DNA of 64,000 nucleotides from an uncultured Clostridia bacterium (GCA_947624485.1 CANQKM010000006.1:121811-185810), one strand, 5' to 3'; shown: positions 30,100-38,455, counted from the stretch's first letter. Numbers and translations: made by a program. The notes: generated by a model from the sequence alone, not told the origin.

Positions 30100-30675
30100 C
30101 TAAAACACCTCCCAAAAATCTATGTTATAGTTTCGTTTAATATCTTCGAGCGCTTTTGTCTGTGCTTCGGCTTCACTTAGTCCTTCATCAAGATAATCAC
30201 CCACGCAAAGGTTATATAACGACTCGCTTACCGGTTGATCGGAGCGATAGCCATATAATTTTCCGTTGTGGCATACTACATATCCGCAATTATAATTGCC
30301 TCTGCAGCAGGAATTAAAATCCGCCATACTCGGCGGCATACTGCTCGGATGATTATGTATTGCAATCAAATTGCCGCCTTTATAGGACACAACGGACTTT
30401 TTTGTTGCGTTTGAATATATGACTTGCTGCTCCGTTTCACTGTTTATCTCTCTTGCTATAACCTTTCCCGTATCGCCGTCGATCCAGTACATATCCTCGT
30501 ACAGCGTGCCGCTTCTATGCTTTAGCATTTCCTTTGCCTTAGCATATAATACGCGGTTCACTTCATCGTTCGGCGTTAAATTGTCGAATTTGCGTCTGTA
30601 CTCGCCGCTTTCGATATATGCGCTGTTTACAAGTGTTGACTTATTCCTTCCGTATCTTTGGCTTTCGAGTGCCAC
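30100..30675 (-). CDS. JAB/MPN-type metallopeptidase-like protein
   Basis: The start is taken as GTG at 30675 (MALESQRYGRN), with AAGGGGTG upstream. The in-frame ATG 21 nt earlier coincides with the expected transcription start of a strong promoter, so it is unlikely to be used. The 191-aa protein has AIHNHPSSMPPSMADF near residue 106, the JAMM/JAB1 zinc motif H-x-H-P-x(6-7)-S-x(2)-D; the upstream Glu ligand may be in REINSETEQQ. It resembles the JAB-like domains attached to phage head-morphogenesis proteins and polymorphic toxins, but here it stands alone. It lies between a MATE gene and a palindromic repeat. Substrate unknown. It may be a remnant of a mobile element or a small effector cassette. 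Confidence 0.75.
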   Translation of the reverse strand: MALESQRYGRNKSTLVNSAYIESGEYRRKFDNLTPNDEVNRVLYAKAKEMLKHRSGTLYEDMYWIDGDTGKVIAREINSETEQQVIYSNATKKSVVSYKGGNLIAIHNHPSSMPPSMADFNSCCRGNYNCGYVVCHNGKLYGYRSDQPVSESLYNLCVGDYLDEGLSEAEAQTKALEDIKRNYNIDFWEVF

Positions 30676-30694
30676 CGTATCACCCCTTACACTC

Positions 30695-30722
30695 ATTATA
30701 TCATTTTTTACGGAATTGTCAA
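30695..30722 (-). promoter_or_regulatory. Consensus sigma-A promoter for the JAB cassette
   Basis: TTGACA-N16-TATAAT on the minus strand. The -10 box ends 20 nt before the GTG start, giving a very short leader. Confidence 0.75.
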
Positions 30723-30736
30723 CGTTTCAGCCTTTT

Positions 30737-32071
30737 TTACACCAGTTTTTTCTCCTGCCACTTGCCGGAGTAATACCGCGCTACCGGTATAGCCGCGCCG
30801 GCAGCCCAGGCAAGCGGCGTTGCTATCCATATGCCGGTCGCGCCGAAGAATTTTACGAGTATGTACGCGAACAAAATTCTTGCGCCGAGCTCCGTTATAC
30901 CCGACACCGCCGAGGTGTTCACGTCGCCCGCGCCGCGCAGGACATTGAGATAGCTTCGCATTACGGCCGCGACAAGGTACGCGGTGCTTACAATTATAAG
31001 GTATTCGCCGCCGATTTTTACCGCCTCCGCCGCGGTATCGTCGAGGAACATTCCGAGCAGCTGTACTCGGAACGTCACTATCAGGGCGGCAATCACGACG
31101 CATATTCCGATAAGCGCTGCGAGCGTGCGGTACAGTCCCGTTTTTATTCTGTCAATGTTGTCCGCGCCCATGTTCTGACCGGTGAATACCGACAGCGACA
31201 TTCCGACCGACACGACCGGCATAATTGCGATAGAGTCGATACGCGTCGCGGCGGTGTACGCCGCCATAGTCATGGAACCGAAGGAGTTTACAAGCCGCTG
31301 AACGCTCATCGTGCCGAGCGATATAAGGCAGCTTTCGAGCGACGCGGGCAGTCCCGTGCGGAAAATTTTGAACACCGTTTCCTTTTTCGCCTTCCATATT
31401 ATGCCGTCGAGGTTCAGCATTTTTCTGTGCCGCACTATATGCGTTATGCAGAACACCGCGCTTATCATCTGCGCTATTACCGTCGCCCAAGCCGCGCCCG
31501 CCACGCCCATACGGAACACAACGACGAACAGCAGATCCATTCCGACGTTCAGCATAGCCGAAATAATGAGCGCGAACAGCGGCGTTCTGCTGTCACCGAG
31601 GCTTCTCAAAACAGCGCCCGACGCGTTGTAAGCCGCGGTCGTCACCATAAACGCGAAAATAATCGAAATATAGCGCACCGATTCATCTATTACGTCGGAC
31701 GGCGTGTTCAGAAGCAGCAGAATACGGCGCGCCAGAATAACGCCGGCCGCGGACGTCAGAACCGCCATAACGGCTATTATGTACACCAGCGACGCGACCG
31801 TTTCGCGCAGCTTTACATAGTCGCGCTTGCCGAAGCACTGCGAGATTATTATACCCGCGCCGTTCGTCATGCCCATCATAAAGCATATCGCGAGCGTCAT
31901 AAGCGTGGACGTCGCGCCGACCGCCGCGAGCGACTGAGCGCCGACGAACCTTCCGACCACCGCCGCGTCAACAAAATTATATATCTGCTGGAAAATATTT
32001 CCTATAAGCATCGGCGCGGAAAAAGATAATATCATCTTCAGCGGACTGCCCTTAGTCATATCATATATCAT
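30737..32071 (-). CDS. MATE-family efflux transporter
   Basis: A 444-aa integral membrane protein with twelve predicted hydrophobic segments in two similar halves. It opens MTKGSPLKMILSFSAPMLIGN, followed by QQIYNFVDAAVVGRFVG, the classical MATE N-terminal signature. The second half starts near residue 235 (FRTGLPASLESCLISLG). MATE proteins export cationic drugs or metabolites in exchange for Na+ or H+, and the substrate cannot be read here. GAGG lies upstream of the ATG. It is a single gene with its own promoter, divergent from the glycosyltransferase gene. Confidence 0.93.
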   Translation of the reverse strand: MIYDMTKGSPLKMILSFSAPMLIGNIFQQIYNFVDAAVVGRFVGAQSLAAVGATSTLMTLAICFMMGMTNGAGIIISQCFGKRDYVKLRETVASLVYIIAVMAVLTSAAGVILARRILLLLNTPSDVIDESVRYISIIFAFMVTTAAYNASGAVLRSLGDSRTPLFALIISAMLNVGMDLLFVVVFRMGVAGAAWATVIAQMISAVFCITHIVRHRKMLNLDGIIWKAKKETVFKIFRTGLPASLESCLISLGTMSVQRLVNSFGSMTMAAYTAATRIDSIAIMPVVSVGMSLSVFTGQNMGADNIDRIKTGLYRTLAALIGICVVIAALIVTFRVQLLGMFLDDTAAEAVKIGGEYLIIVSTAYLVAAVMRSYLNVLRGAGDVNTSAVSGITELGARILFAYILVKFFGATGIWIATPLAWAAGAAIPVARYYSGKWQEKKLV

Positions 32072-32107
32072 AAATTACGCCTCTTCACGTGAGCAAATTT
32101 CCGGCAT

Positions 32108-32136
32108 ATTATAGTCCAATATAATATTTATGTCAA
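32108..32136 (-). promoter_or_regulatory. Sigma-A promoter for the MATE gene
   Basis: TTGACA-N17-TATAAT, full consensus, on the minus strand. It lies back-to-back with the plus-strand promoter at 32141. Confidence 0.8.
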
Positions 32137-32140
32137 TAGG

Positions 32141-32169
32141 TTGAAAAATTTTTTTCGGTTTGGTATAAT
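32141..32169 (+). promoter_or_regulatory. Sigma-A promoter for the GT28 gene
   Basis: TTGAAA-N17-TATAAT on the plus strand, 58 nt before the start codon. Confidence 0.75.
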
Positions 32170-32226
32170 AAAAATATCCGAAAAATGAAAAAGAGGACGA
32201 ACATCGGGCAAAAGGAGGATTACATA

Positions 32227-33351
32227 ATGAAAGTATTGCTGCTGTCGGTAAAGGCGGGCTACGGCCACCACTCTACCGCGAAGGCGATAATAGAATATTT
32301 TGAAAAAAACGGTCACCAATGCGAGATGCTTGACATATTCGATTACATAAGCCACCGCATAGGCGATTATATAAACGACAGCTATCTGCTCATGACGAAA
32401 TACATACCGAAAACGTACGGAAAAGCGTACGGCAAGCTGGCGCAGAAGGACGAGCCTTACGACCGTCATTCGCTTATATCCATGCTGTCGCGGTTCGTGT
32501 CGAAAAAGCTGTCGAAATATGTGGGCGAATACGATCCCGACCTTATGATAGGCACGCACAGCTACGCCGGAGTGTGTATGAGCATACTCATTGAGACGGG
32601 AGTAACGTCGTGTCCGACGGTCGGAATAGTGACGGATTACACCGTTCATCCGCTGTGGGAAAGCACATTCCTCGACTACTACGTCATACCCGATGCGCTT
32701 CTCACGTCGGAGATGCAGCAGAAGGGAATAGCGAAGGAGAAGCTTCTGCCGTTCGGCATACCGGTGCGCGAGCAGTTTGCGCGTAAAATCGACAAGAGCG
32801 AGGCGCGGCGTATGCTCGGGATAGAGAATATTCCGACGGTGCTTGTGATGATGGGTTCTATGGGTTACGGCAACATCAAGCCGATGCTCGACGCGATAGA
32901 CAAAAGCCCGCACGAGTTCCAGATACTCTGTGTGTGCGGCTCGAATAAAAAGCTTAAAGAATACGTGGACGCGGCGGAATGGACAAAGGATGTTTACTGC
33001 TACGGCTTTACCGACGAGGTCGACGTTATGATGGACGCGGCTGACGTTATAATAACAAAGCCCGGCGGTCTCACGACCTCCGAGGCTTTAAGCAAGGGTA
33101 TACCGATGATTATTTCAAACCCGATTCCCGGTCACGAGGACAGGAATCTTAGCTTTCTCGTAAACACGGGCGCGGCGATTGTAGTGAATGATAATTTTGC
33201 CGTGCAGGACGCTTTGAATATGCTCTTTACCTGCCCGTGGCGCATACATATCATGGAGGAAAGCGTGAGCCATATAGGCAAGCCGAACGCAACCGCCGAC
33301 CTTTACGACTTCTCCGTAGCAAAAGCGTCCGCGAAGGCGGCGGCAATCTGA
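32227..33351 (+). CDS. MGDG-synthase/UgtP-like glycosyltransferase (GT28)
   Basis: The start at 32227 follows AAAGGAGG; the 14-codon upstream extension lacks a ribosome binding site. The 374-aa protein begins MKVLLLSVKAGYGHHSTAKAI, the Gly/His-rich N-terminus of the MGDG synthase/UgtP group. It has TDYTVHPLW (about 135-145), MMGSMGYG, VCGSNKKL and the nucleotide-sugar-binding ITKPGGLTTSEAL with NPIPGHEDRN at the C-terminus. Family members transfer sugar to diacylglycerol to make membrane glycolipids and lipoteichoic-acid anchors at the inner membrane face. Donor and acceptor cannot be fixed from sequence. Its last 49 bp overlap the converging RluA gene. Confidence 0.9.
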   Translation: MKVLLLSVKAGYGHHSTAKAIIEYFEKNGHQCEMLDIFDYISHRIGDYINDSYLLMTKYIPKTYGKAYGKLAQKDEPYDRHSLISMLSRFVSKKLSKYVGEYDPDLMIGTHSYAGVCMSILIETGVTSCPTVGIVTDYTVHPLWESTFLDYYVIPDALLTSEMQQKGIAKEKLLPFGIPVREQFARKIDKSEARRMLGIENIPTVLVMMGSMGYGNIKPMLDAIDKSPHEFQILCVCGSNKKLKEYVDAAEWTKDVYCYGFTDEVDVMMDAADVIITKPGGLTTSEALSKGIPMIISNPIPGHEDRNLSFLVNTGAAIVVNDNFAVQDALNMLFTCPWRIHIMEESVSHIGKPNATADLYDFSVAKASAKAAAI

Positions 33352-34229
33352 AATTCCCTGCCGCGGAGGTAGTTTAAAACCCCCGCGTCGGACGTGAAAT
33401 CGAAGTGCAGCTTGTATGACGCAAGCTGCATTTTTTGCGCCGTTTTTGCGCCGTACTTTTTATCTCCGGCGAGCGGGTGACCGATGTGCGCCATCTGCGC
33501 GCGTATCTGGTGCGTGCGCCCTGTAAGAAGCTCGACCTCGATAAGCGACAGATTATTTTTTACGGCGATTCTTTTGTAGCGGAGCGCAGCTTTTTTTGAG
33601 CCGCCCGTTTCGCCGTCGGTTACGCTTACCTTTTTGTCGCCGCGCGTGATGCCGGACGTGATCATGCCTTCCGCGTTCGTTACGCCCTCGGTGACGGCAA
33701 GGTAATACTTTCTGACCTCGCGGTTTTTGATTTTCTCGTTCATTACGCGCAGCGCTTCGGCGTTTTTTGCGCCGATGATTATTCCCGATGTGTTGCGGTC
33801 GAGACGGTTGCAAAACGCGGGAGAGAAGCTGTGTTCGCTTTGAGGGTTGTATTCGCCCTTTTTGAAAAGATAGCTTTGCATACGCGAAAGAAGCGTGTCG
33901 TCAGTGCCTTTGTCGTCGGAGTGTACGACAAGTCCGGCGGGTTTGTTTATGAGCATGATGCTGCCGTCCTCATACACGACGTCAATATCGCTCCTGCCCG
34001 CCTCGAACGTCCGCTCCGCGTCAAAAAACTCGTCGGCAAAATAAAGCGTCAGGACGTCGCCGCCCTGTATCACATACGCGCCGTCCTTTACGTGCCTGCC
34101 GTTTACGCGCACACAGTTTTTCCGAAGCCCCTTGTATAACATTCCCAAAGGCAGCCGCGGCATATATTTTGTTATGAATTTGTCGAGCCGCTGATTTGCG
34201 TCGTTGGCGTTAACGGTTATTTCTCTCAT
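33303..34229 (-). CDS. RluA-family rRNA/tRNA pseudouridine synthase
   Basis: A 308-aa protein with an S4-like N-terminal RNA-binding segment (QRLDKFITKYMPRLP, CVRVNGRHV, about residues 13-75). The catalytic motif is NRLDRNTSGI, with the Asp nucleophile near residue 143, and later motifs are KYYLAVTEG, SLIEVELLTGRTHQIR and GHPLAGDKKYG. The family isomerises uridine in rRNA or tRNA; RluC/RluD specificity is likely but not decided. GAGG lies 9 nt upstream of the ATG. The gene overlaps the converging glycosyltransferase by 49 bp and shares its promoter region with the divergent YesL-like gene. Confidence 0.93.
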   Translation of the reverse strand: MREITVNANDANQRLDKFITKYMPRLPLGMLYKGLRKNCVRVNGRHVKDGAYVIQGGDVLTLYFADEFFDAERTFEAGRSDIDVVYEDGSIMLINKPAGLVVHSDDKGTDDTLLSRMQSYLFKKGEYNPQSEHSFSPAFCNRLDRNTSGIIIGAKNAEALRVMNEKIKNREVRKYYLAVTEGVTNAEGMITSGITRGDKKVSVTDGETGGSKKAALRYKRIAVKNNLSLIEVELLTGRTHQIRAQMAHIGHPLAGDKKYGAKTAQKMQLASYKLHFDFTSDAGVLNYLRGREFQIAAAFADAFATEKS

Positions 34230-34266
34230 CGGTTTTACCTCAAAAGTAAATTTTTCTGCGGTAAAT

Positions 34267-34296
34267 ATTGTATCACAAAAGAAAATATGTTACAAT
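34267..34296. promoter_or_regulatory. Overlapping divergent promoter pair
   Basis: The same 30 bp reads TTGTAT-N17-TACAAT on the plus strand (34268-34296) and TTGTAA-N17-TACAAT on the minus strand (34267-34295). The two promoters face opposite ways, one for the YesL-like/mnmG pair and one for rluA, so they should compete for polymerase. Confidence 0.65.
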
Positions 34297-34336
34297 ACAG
34301 ATTATAAAAAAGTAAAAACAAAAAGGAGACAGTGAT

Positions 34337-35284
34337 ATGGGATTGTTTAACGGATATTTAAAGCCCGGGCCGGGTGTGGAAAAGGACGCTCCCAAAAAGA
34401 AAGGATTTTTCCTGTATATAGACATAATATGGCAGAAAATGGGCAAGTTTGTGGGTGCGAACTCGCTTTACTCGCTCACGAGCCTTTTGTGGATTGCCGC
34501 GCTCTATATGTTTTTCGGCTATATGTTCATACGGACGGGCATAGTTGATAACGTGACCGCGAATATTCAACAGGCGGAGGGCTTGACGGCTGAACAGGCG
34601 GCGCAGCTCGGCGGCAACGTGGTTGTAATGCTTCAGATATTTTTCTCAGTGTGCGTGTTCGTGCTGTGGGGAAGCGGCCCGAGCAGTGCGGCGTACGCGT
34701 ACATTAACCGCTGCTTTACGCGCGGCGAACCCGTGTGGGTTGTGAGCGACGGTAAGGACAAGTTTCTGGAGAATTTCAAGCAGGGTATGCTCGTTGTACT
34801 CATTGACGCGGTTATACTCGTGTTCGGCGTGAACGCGATGCACTTTTATTACAGCTTCTACACGTCGACCGGCAATGTGATATGGCTTCTGCCGTCGTAT
34901 ATTATGGTGGTCGTGTTCGTGCTTTACACAATGATGCACTCGTATATATATCAGATAATGGTGACGTTTGAGTGTTCGCTCGGCGCGATATACAAAAACG
35001 CGCTGCTGCTCGCGATTGCAAAGCTGCCCGGTAATGTTCTGACGACCGCGATAAGCTGCGGACTTCTGTACGCCATATTCATGGTAATAAACTTAAATCC
35101 ATTGTTCGCGGCGATAATCGTGCTTGTGTTCGGACTGTGCTTCACGCGCTACGTGACGGACTTCTACGCGGCGAGAGTTATCGAAAAAACCATACTCACA
35201 AACATGAAGAAAAAGGAAGAAAAAGCACCTGTGATAGAGTATCTTGACGAGAATGAAAACGAGCCGGAGGTAGGCGGGGAATGA
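34337..35284 (+). CDS. YesL/DUF624-like membrane protein
   Basis: A 315-aa protein opening [21 protein letters not shown], typical of clostridial DUF624/YesL-type proteins. It has about six hydrophobic segments (near residues 42-62, 95-118, 148-170, 178-200, 225-245, 250-275) and a charged cytosolic tail. Function is unknown; relatives often adjoin sugar transporters. AAGGAG lies 9 nt upstream of the ATG. It overlaps mnmG by 4 nt (ATGA), so the two are translationally coupled. Confidence 0.8.
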   Translation: MGLFNGYLKPGPGVEKDAPKKKGFFLYIDIIWQKMGKFVGANSLYSLTSLLWIAALYMFFGYMFIRTGIVDNVTANIQQAEGLTAEQAAQLGGNVVVMLQIFFSVCVFVLWGSGPSSAAYAYINRCFTRGEPVWVVSDGKDKFLENFKQGMLVVLIDAVILVFGVNAMHFYYSFYTSTGNVIWLLPSYIMVVVFVLYTMMHSYIYQIMVTFECSLGAIYKNALLLAIAKLPGNVLTTAISCGLLYAIFMVINLNPLFAAIIVLVFGLCFTRYVTDFYAARVIEKTILTNMKKKEEKAPVIEYLDENENEPEVGGE

Positions 35285-37146
35285 TTTTGGGCGATTACGA
35301 CGTGGCTGTGATAGGCGGCGGTCACGCCGGCTGTGAAGCGGCTCTTGCCGCCGCGCGGCTCGGTATGAGGACGGTCGTCTTTTCGATAAGCCTTGACGCG
35401 ATAGGCAACCTCCCGTGCAACCCGAGCATAGGCGGCACGGCGAAAGGTCATCTCGTGCGCGAGGTTGACGCGCTCGGCGGCGAAATGGGCAGGGCTGCAG
35501 ACGCGGCGATGATACAGTCAAAGATGCTGAACCGCGGCAAAGGTCCGGCGGTACACTCACTGCGCGCGCAGATCGACCGCAAAAAGTACCACGCGGAAAT
35601 GAAGAACCGCCTTGAGGCGCAGGAAAACCTGCACGTAAAGCAGGCGGAAATTGTGGATATACTCACCGAAAACAACGCCGTTACGGGCGTTGTGACGAGT
35701 ACGGGAGTTGAATACACCGCGAAGGCGGTCATTGTCGCAAGCGGCACATATCTGAAGGGTAAAATACTCATAGGCTCGTACTCGCGCGAGTCGGGTCCCG
35801 ACGGCATGTTCCCGGCGAACGAGCTTTCGGCAAATCTGCGGCGCATAGGCGTAGAGCTTATGCGCTTTAAGACGGGTACGCCCGCAAGAATACACGCCGA
35901 CTCGCTCGATTACGGTAAAATGGAGGTCGAGGAGGGCGACGAGAAAATCGTGCCGTTCTCGTTTGAAACCGAAAAAACGGGCGAGAATCTTGTGCCGTGC
36001 TACATCGTCTACACAAACGAAAAAACGCATGAGATTATCCGCGCGAACCTCGAGCGCTCCGCGATGTACGGCGGTCTTGTCGAGGGAGTCGGACCGCGCT
36101 ACTGCCCGTCGATCGAGGATAAAGTCGTGCGGTTCGCCGACAAAAAACGGCATCAGCTTTTTATAGAACCGATGGGACTCGGTACAAAGGAAATGTATGC
36201 GCAGGGGTTCTCGACAAGTCTGCCCGAGGACGTGCAGCTTGAAATGTACAGGAGCGTTGAGGGCTTGGAAAATGTGGAGATAATGCGAAGCGCTTATGCG
36301 ATAGAATACGACTGCTGCGATCCCCGGCAGCTAACGGCTGCGCTTGAATTTAAGAAAATAAGCGGTCTGTACGGCGCGGGACAGTTTAACGGCACGTCCG
36401 GCTACGAGGAAGCCGCCGCGCAGGGACTTGTCGCGGGCATAAATGCCGCGCTTAAAATAAAGGGCGAGGAGCCGCTCACGCTTAAAAGGAGCGACGGCTA
36501 TATCGGCACGCTCATAGACGACCTCATAACGAAAGGCACGGCCGAGCCGTACCGAATGATGACGTCGCGCAGCGAGTACCGCCTGCTGTTAAGGCAGGAT
36601 AATGCCGACGAACGCTTAACGCCGTTCGGTTACCGTATAGGACTTATATCGGAGGAACGGTACAGGAAATTCCTTGAAAAAATGAATATGGTTGAAAACG
36701 AGATTAAAAGGCTTGAAAGCGTGGTCGTGCCGCCGAAGGACGCGAATCCGCTGCTTGAAAAATACGGCACGGCGGCGGTAAAGACGGGCATACGCTTAAG
36801 TGACATGATAAAACGCCCCGAACTCGATTATGAAAAGCTCGCGCCGGTTGATAAGGACAGAAAACCGCTCCCCGACGCGGTGTGCGAGCAGGCGGAAATA
36901 AAGCTGAAATACGACGGATATATAAAGCGCCAGATCGCACAGGTGGAGCAGTTCCGCAAAATGGAGGAAAAGCTGCTGCCCGAAAATCAGGACTATTCGG
37001 ACATTCACGGTCTGCGTCTCGAAGCGCGCCAGAAGCTCAACAAGGTGCAGCCGAAATCGATCGGTCAGGCGTCGCGCATATCGGGCGTGTCGCCGGCGGA
37101 CATTTCGGTGCTTATAGTGTGGCTCGAGGGACGTAAAAACAGGTAA
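35281..37146 (+). CDS. mnmG: tRNA uridine-5-carboxymethylaminomethyl modification enzyme MnmG
   Basis: With MnmE, this FAD protein installs (carboxymethyl)aminomethyl groups on wobble U34 of several tRNAs. The 621-aa protein has the Rossmann motif [12 protein letters not shown] (residues 9-20), the GidA signatures [10 protein letters not shown] and [12 protein letters not shown], the active-site region [10 protein letters not shown] (paired Cys) and the C-terminal [18 protein letters not shown]. Length is normal. It is coupled to the preceding membrane gene by an ATGA overlap. mnmE is not in the window. A weak ACACAATA/TATTGTGT hairpin lies 14 nt after the stop. Confidence 0.97.
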   Translation: MILGDYDVAVIGGGHAGCEAALAAARLGMRTVVFSISLDAIGNLPCNPSIGGTAKGHLVREVDALGGEMGRAADAAMIQSKMLNRGKGPAVHSLRAQIDRKKYHAEMKNRLEAQENLHVKQAEIVDILTENNAVTGVVTSTGVEYTAKAVIVASGTYLKGKILIGSYSRESGPDGMFPANELSANLRRIGVELMRFKTGTPARIHADSLDYGKMEVEEGDEKIVPFSFETEKTGENLVPCYIVYTNEKTHEIIRANLERSAMYGGLVEGVGPRYCPSIEDKVVRFADKKRHQLFIEPMGLGTKEMYAQGFSTSLPEDVQLEMYRSVEGLENVEIMRSAYAIEYDCCDPRQLTAALEFKKISGLYGAGQFNGTSGYEEAAAQGLVAGINAALKIKGEEPLTLKRSDGYIGTLIDDLITKGTAEPYRMMTSRSEYRLLLRQDNADERLTPFGYRIGLISEERYRKFLEKMNMVENEIKRLESVVVPPKDANPLLEKYGTAAVKTGIRLSDMIKRPELDYEKLAPVDKDRKPLPDAVCEQAEIKLKYDGYIKRQIAQVEQFRKMEEKLLPENQDYSDIHGLRLEARQKLNKVQPKSIGQASRISGVSPADISVLIVWLEGRKNR

Positions 37147-37198
37147 TATATGGGCAAAATACACAATAATAACATCTATATATTGTGTGTTATGTATG

Positions 37199-37227
37199 TT
37201 GTTGAAAACAAGATATTGTGGTAAAAT
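37199..37227 (+). promoter_or_regulatory. Promoter of type I TA-like locus 1 (peptide mRNA)
   Basis: TTGTTG-N17-TAAAAT on the plus strand. It is followed by a CGCGGC/GCCGCG leader hairpin (37233-37251), giving a leader of about 85 nt. Confidence 0.5.
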
Positions 37228-37319
37228 ATATACGCGGCGCGAATTGCCGCGGGTGAAGACACTTTCTTGCAACCCTGATATACGGAGCGGTGGCGGCTCT
37301 GTTTCGGAAAGGTTCAATA

Positions 37320-37382
37320 ATGAGTGAAATAACGATTGATTTAATCCTGATTTTGCTTATTGTATGGATAATAAAGAAATAA
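37320..37382 (+). CDS. 20-aa hydrophobic peptide, type I toxin-like (locus 1)
   Basis: The peptide (start MSEITIDLILILL, end WIIKK) is one membrane helix with a Lys-Lys tail. GGAAAGG lies 7 nt upstream of the ATG. A 10-bp stem-loop (37378-37409, arms AATAACCGCC/GGCGGTTATT) begins 2 nt before the stop codon. The leader (GGAGCGG at 37284, CTCTGTTT at 37297) is complementary to a downstream tail (AAACGGAG at 37460, CCGCTCC at 37476), which could hide the ribosome binding site by long-range folding. A consensus antisense promoter follows. The length resembles Ibs-type toxins (18-19 aa); the arrangement resembles BsrG/TxpA-type loci. The toxin role is inferred. Confidence 0.6.
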   Translation: MSEITIDLILILLIVWIIKK

Positions 37383-37487
37383 CCGCCCTACTGCAATAAG
37401 GCGGTTATTGGGTAGAATGATGATGTCATTCTAATATAATAAAAGTCTTGATGTAATAGAAACGGAGTATTGTTTCCGCTCCCGTCT
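37366..37487 (-). ncRNA. Candidate antisense antitoxin RNA, locus 1
   Basis: Starting about 7 nt after the minus-strand -10 box, this transcript would run about 120 nt back over the 3' tail and the shared stem-loop at 37378-37409. It then meets TTATTTCTTTATTATCC, a plausible terminator tail. It would be complementary to the end of the peptide ORF and its 3' region. Confidence 0.55.
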
Positions 37488-37493
37488 ATCTAA

Positions 37494-37522
37494 AGTATAG
37501 CATACATTTTCCGCCTTGTCAA
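37494..37522 (-). promoter_or_regulatory. Consensus antisense promoter, locus 1
   Basis: TTGACA-N17-TATACT on the minus strand, facing the peptide ORF, with no protein gene to serve. Confidence 0.8.
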
Positions 37523-37588
37523 TAGCTGAAAAAGCATTTAACATGTTACCGATGGGTAAAAGAGCGGCACATATCCGCTCACAAGAAC

Positions 37589-37614
37589 GCCGCTCCGCAA
37601 TCGGGCGGAGCGGC
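37589..37614 (+). terminator. Terminator-like hairpin downstream of locus 1
   Basis: A 10-bp GC-rich stem GCCGCTCCGC / GCGGAGCGGC with a 6-nt loop, followed by GCCCTTTCCTTTTTAT. It is a likely end of the peptide mRNA. Confidence 0.6.
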
Positions 37615-37646
37615 GCCCTTTCCTTTTTATATATCACAGATATAAG

Positions 37647-37674
37647 AAAAAACCGCCGTTTCAGGCGGTTTTTT
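37647..37674. terminator. Terminator for tRNA-Thr unit
   Basis: An AAAAAACCGCC / GGCGGTTTTTT stem (11 bp, 6-nt loop) lies 2 nt beyond the encoded CCA on the minus strand. It is symmetric, so it also blocks plus-strand read-through. Confidence 0.9.
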
Positions 37675-37676
37675 CA

Positions 37677-37752
37677 TGGAGCTGGTAATGGGACTCGAAC
37701 CCGCGGCCTGCGCATTACGAATGCGCTGCTCTACCAACTGAGCTATACCAGC
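37677..37752 (-). tRNA. tRNA-Thr (anticodon CGT)
   Basis: The 76-nt cloverleaf includes an encoded CCA. The acceptor stem is GCTGGTA/TACCAGC, the D-arm GCTC-AGTTGGTA-GAGC, and the anticodon arm GCGCA-TTCGTAA-TGCGC, with CGT at the centre (reads ACG). The T-loop TTCGAGT is in place, but the T-stem GCGGG/CCCAT has a C-A mismatch and a G-U pair. Downstream of rpsU-yqeY on the same strand. Confidence 0.95.
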
Positions 37753-37809
37753 ACGTAAGCGAGTGTAACTCGCTTTTGTTAAACGTAAGCGGAGAAAGCT
37801 CCGCTTTTA

Positions 37810-38253
37810 TTAACCTATTAAATCCTTGACAATAGCGTTTACGGCTTTGCCGTCCGCTCTGCCTTTAATCTGCGGCATCACAGCCGCCATAACCTTACCT
37901 ATATCGCGCATCGACGCTGCGCCGGTTTCTTTGACCGCCGCTTCGACAATCGGACGAAGCTCCTCGTCGGTAAGCTGTTTGGGAAGGTAGCCCATCAAAA
38001 CGTCCATTTCCTCTTTGAGCTGCGCGATTAAATCCTCTCTGCCGCTCTTTTCATACTCTGGGAGTACGTCCCTGCGCTGCTTTAACTGCTTCGCAATAAC
38101 GTCTAAAATATCCTCGTCCTCAAGGGTTACTTTTTTGTCCTTTTCAATCTGCAAAATTGCCGTCCGTATCATCTGAACGGTATTTTTACGTATGGTTTCC
38201 CTGTTTTTCATCGACGACTTCAAATCCTGCGCTAACTGTTCCTTTAAAGCCAT
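37810..38253 (-). CDS. YqeY/GatB-like domain protein
   Basis: The start at 38253 (MALKEQLAQDLKSSMKNR) is chosen because AAGGAGAT lies 6-9 nt upstream; an earlier in-frame ATG lies inside that ribosome binding site. The 147-aa protein matches the YqeY family, which shares the helical tail domain of GatB: VQMIRTAILQIEKDK, AKQLKQRRDVLPEYEKSGREDL, LMGYLPKQLTDEEL, and the C-terminal DIGKVMAAVMPQIKGRADGK. It probably aids tRNA-dependent amidation or binds tRNA; the role is not firmly established. It directly follows rpsU, the usual Firmicutes order. Confidence 0.93.
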   Translation of the reverse strand: MALKEQLAQDLKSSMKNRETIRKNTVQMIRTAILQIEKDKKVTLEDEDILDVIAKQLKQRRDVLPEYEKSGREDLIAQLKEEMDVLMGYLPKQLTDEELRPIVEAAVKETGAASMRDIGKVMAAVMPQIKGRADGKAVNAIVKDLIG

Positions 38254-38281
38254 TAAAGTCATCTCCTTATCAAAATCGAAA

Positions 38282-38455
38282 TCAGAACTTTCTCTTTCTT
38301 GCCGCCTCAGACTTCTTCTTGCGCTTTACGCTGGGCTTCTCATAATGCTCACGCTTTCTGATTTCAGACATAACACCTGACTTTGCACACTGACGCTTAA
38401 AACGGCGAAGCGCGCTGTCGAGTGATTCATTATCTTTTACTCTTACTTCAGACAT
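38282..38455 (-). CDS. rpsU: 30S ribosomal protein S21
   Basis: The start at 38455 ([19 protein letters not shown]) follows GGAGGGAGG and gives 57 aa, the normal S21 length. The longer frame adds 24 residues not found in the family. The sequence has the conserved [28 protein letters not shown] and a Lys/Arg tail. S21 binds 16S rRNA near the anti-Shine-Dalgarno end and helps initiation. It is the first gene of rpsU-yqeY, with its own strong promoter. Confidence 0.97.
   Translation of the reverse strand: MSEVRVKDNESLDSALRRFKRQCAKSGVMSEIRKREHYEKPSVKRKKKSEAARKRKF

Noticed and set aside
29930..30115. 61-codon minus frame overlapping the small JAB partner
   Set aside because: The frame at 29947-30099 has the ribosome binding site, abuts the JAB stop codon and gives a sensible amphipathic helix; this one does not.
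30419..32029. 536-codon plus-strand frame over the MATE gene
   Set aside because: Arg/His-rich nonsense composition; the minus strand encodes an intact MATE transporter with proper start and promoter.
37516..37758. 80-codon plus-strand frame over the tRNA
   Set aside because: It runs through terminator hairpins and the antisense of tRNA-Thr; the GTRTRGLRI-type tail is the usual false protein over tRNA genes.
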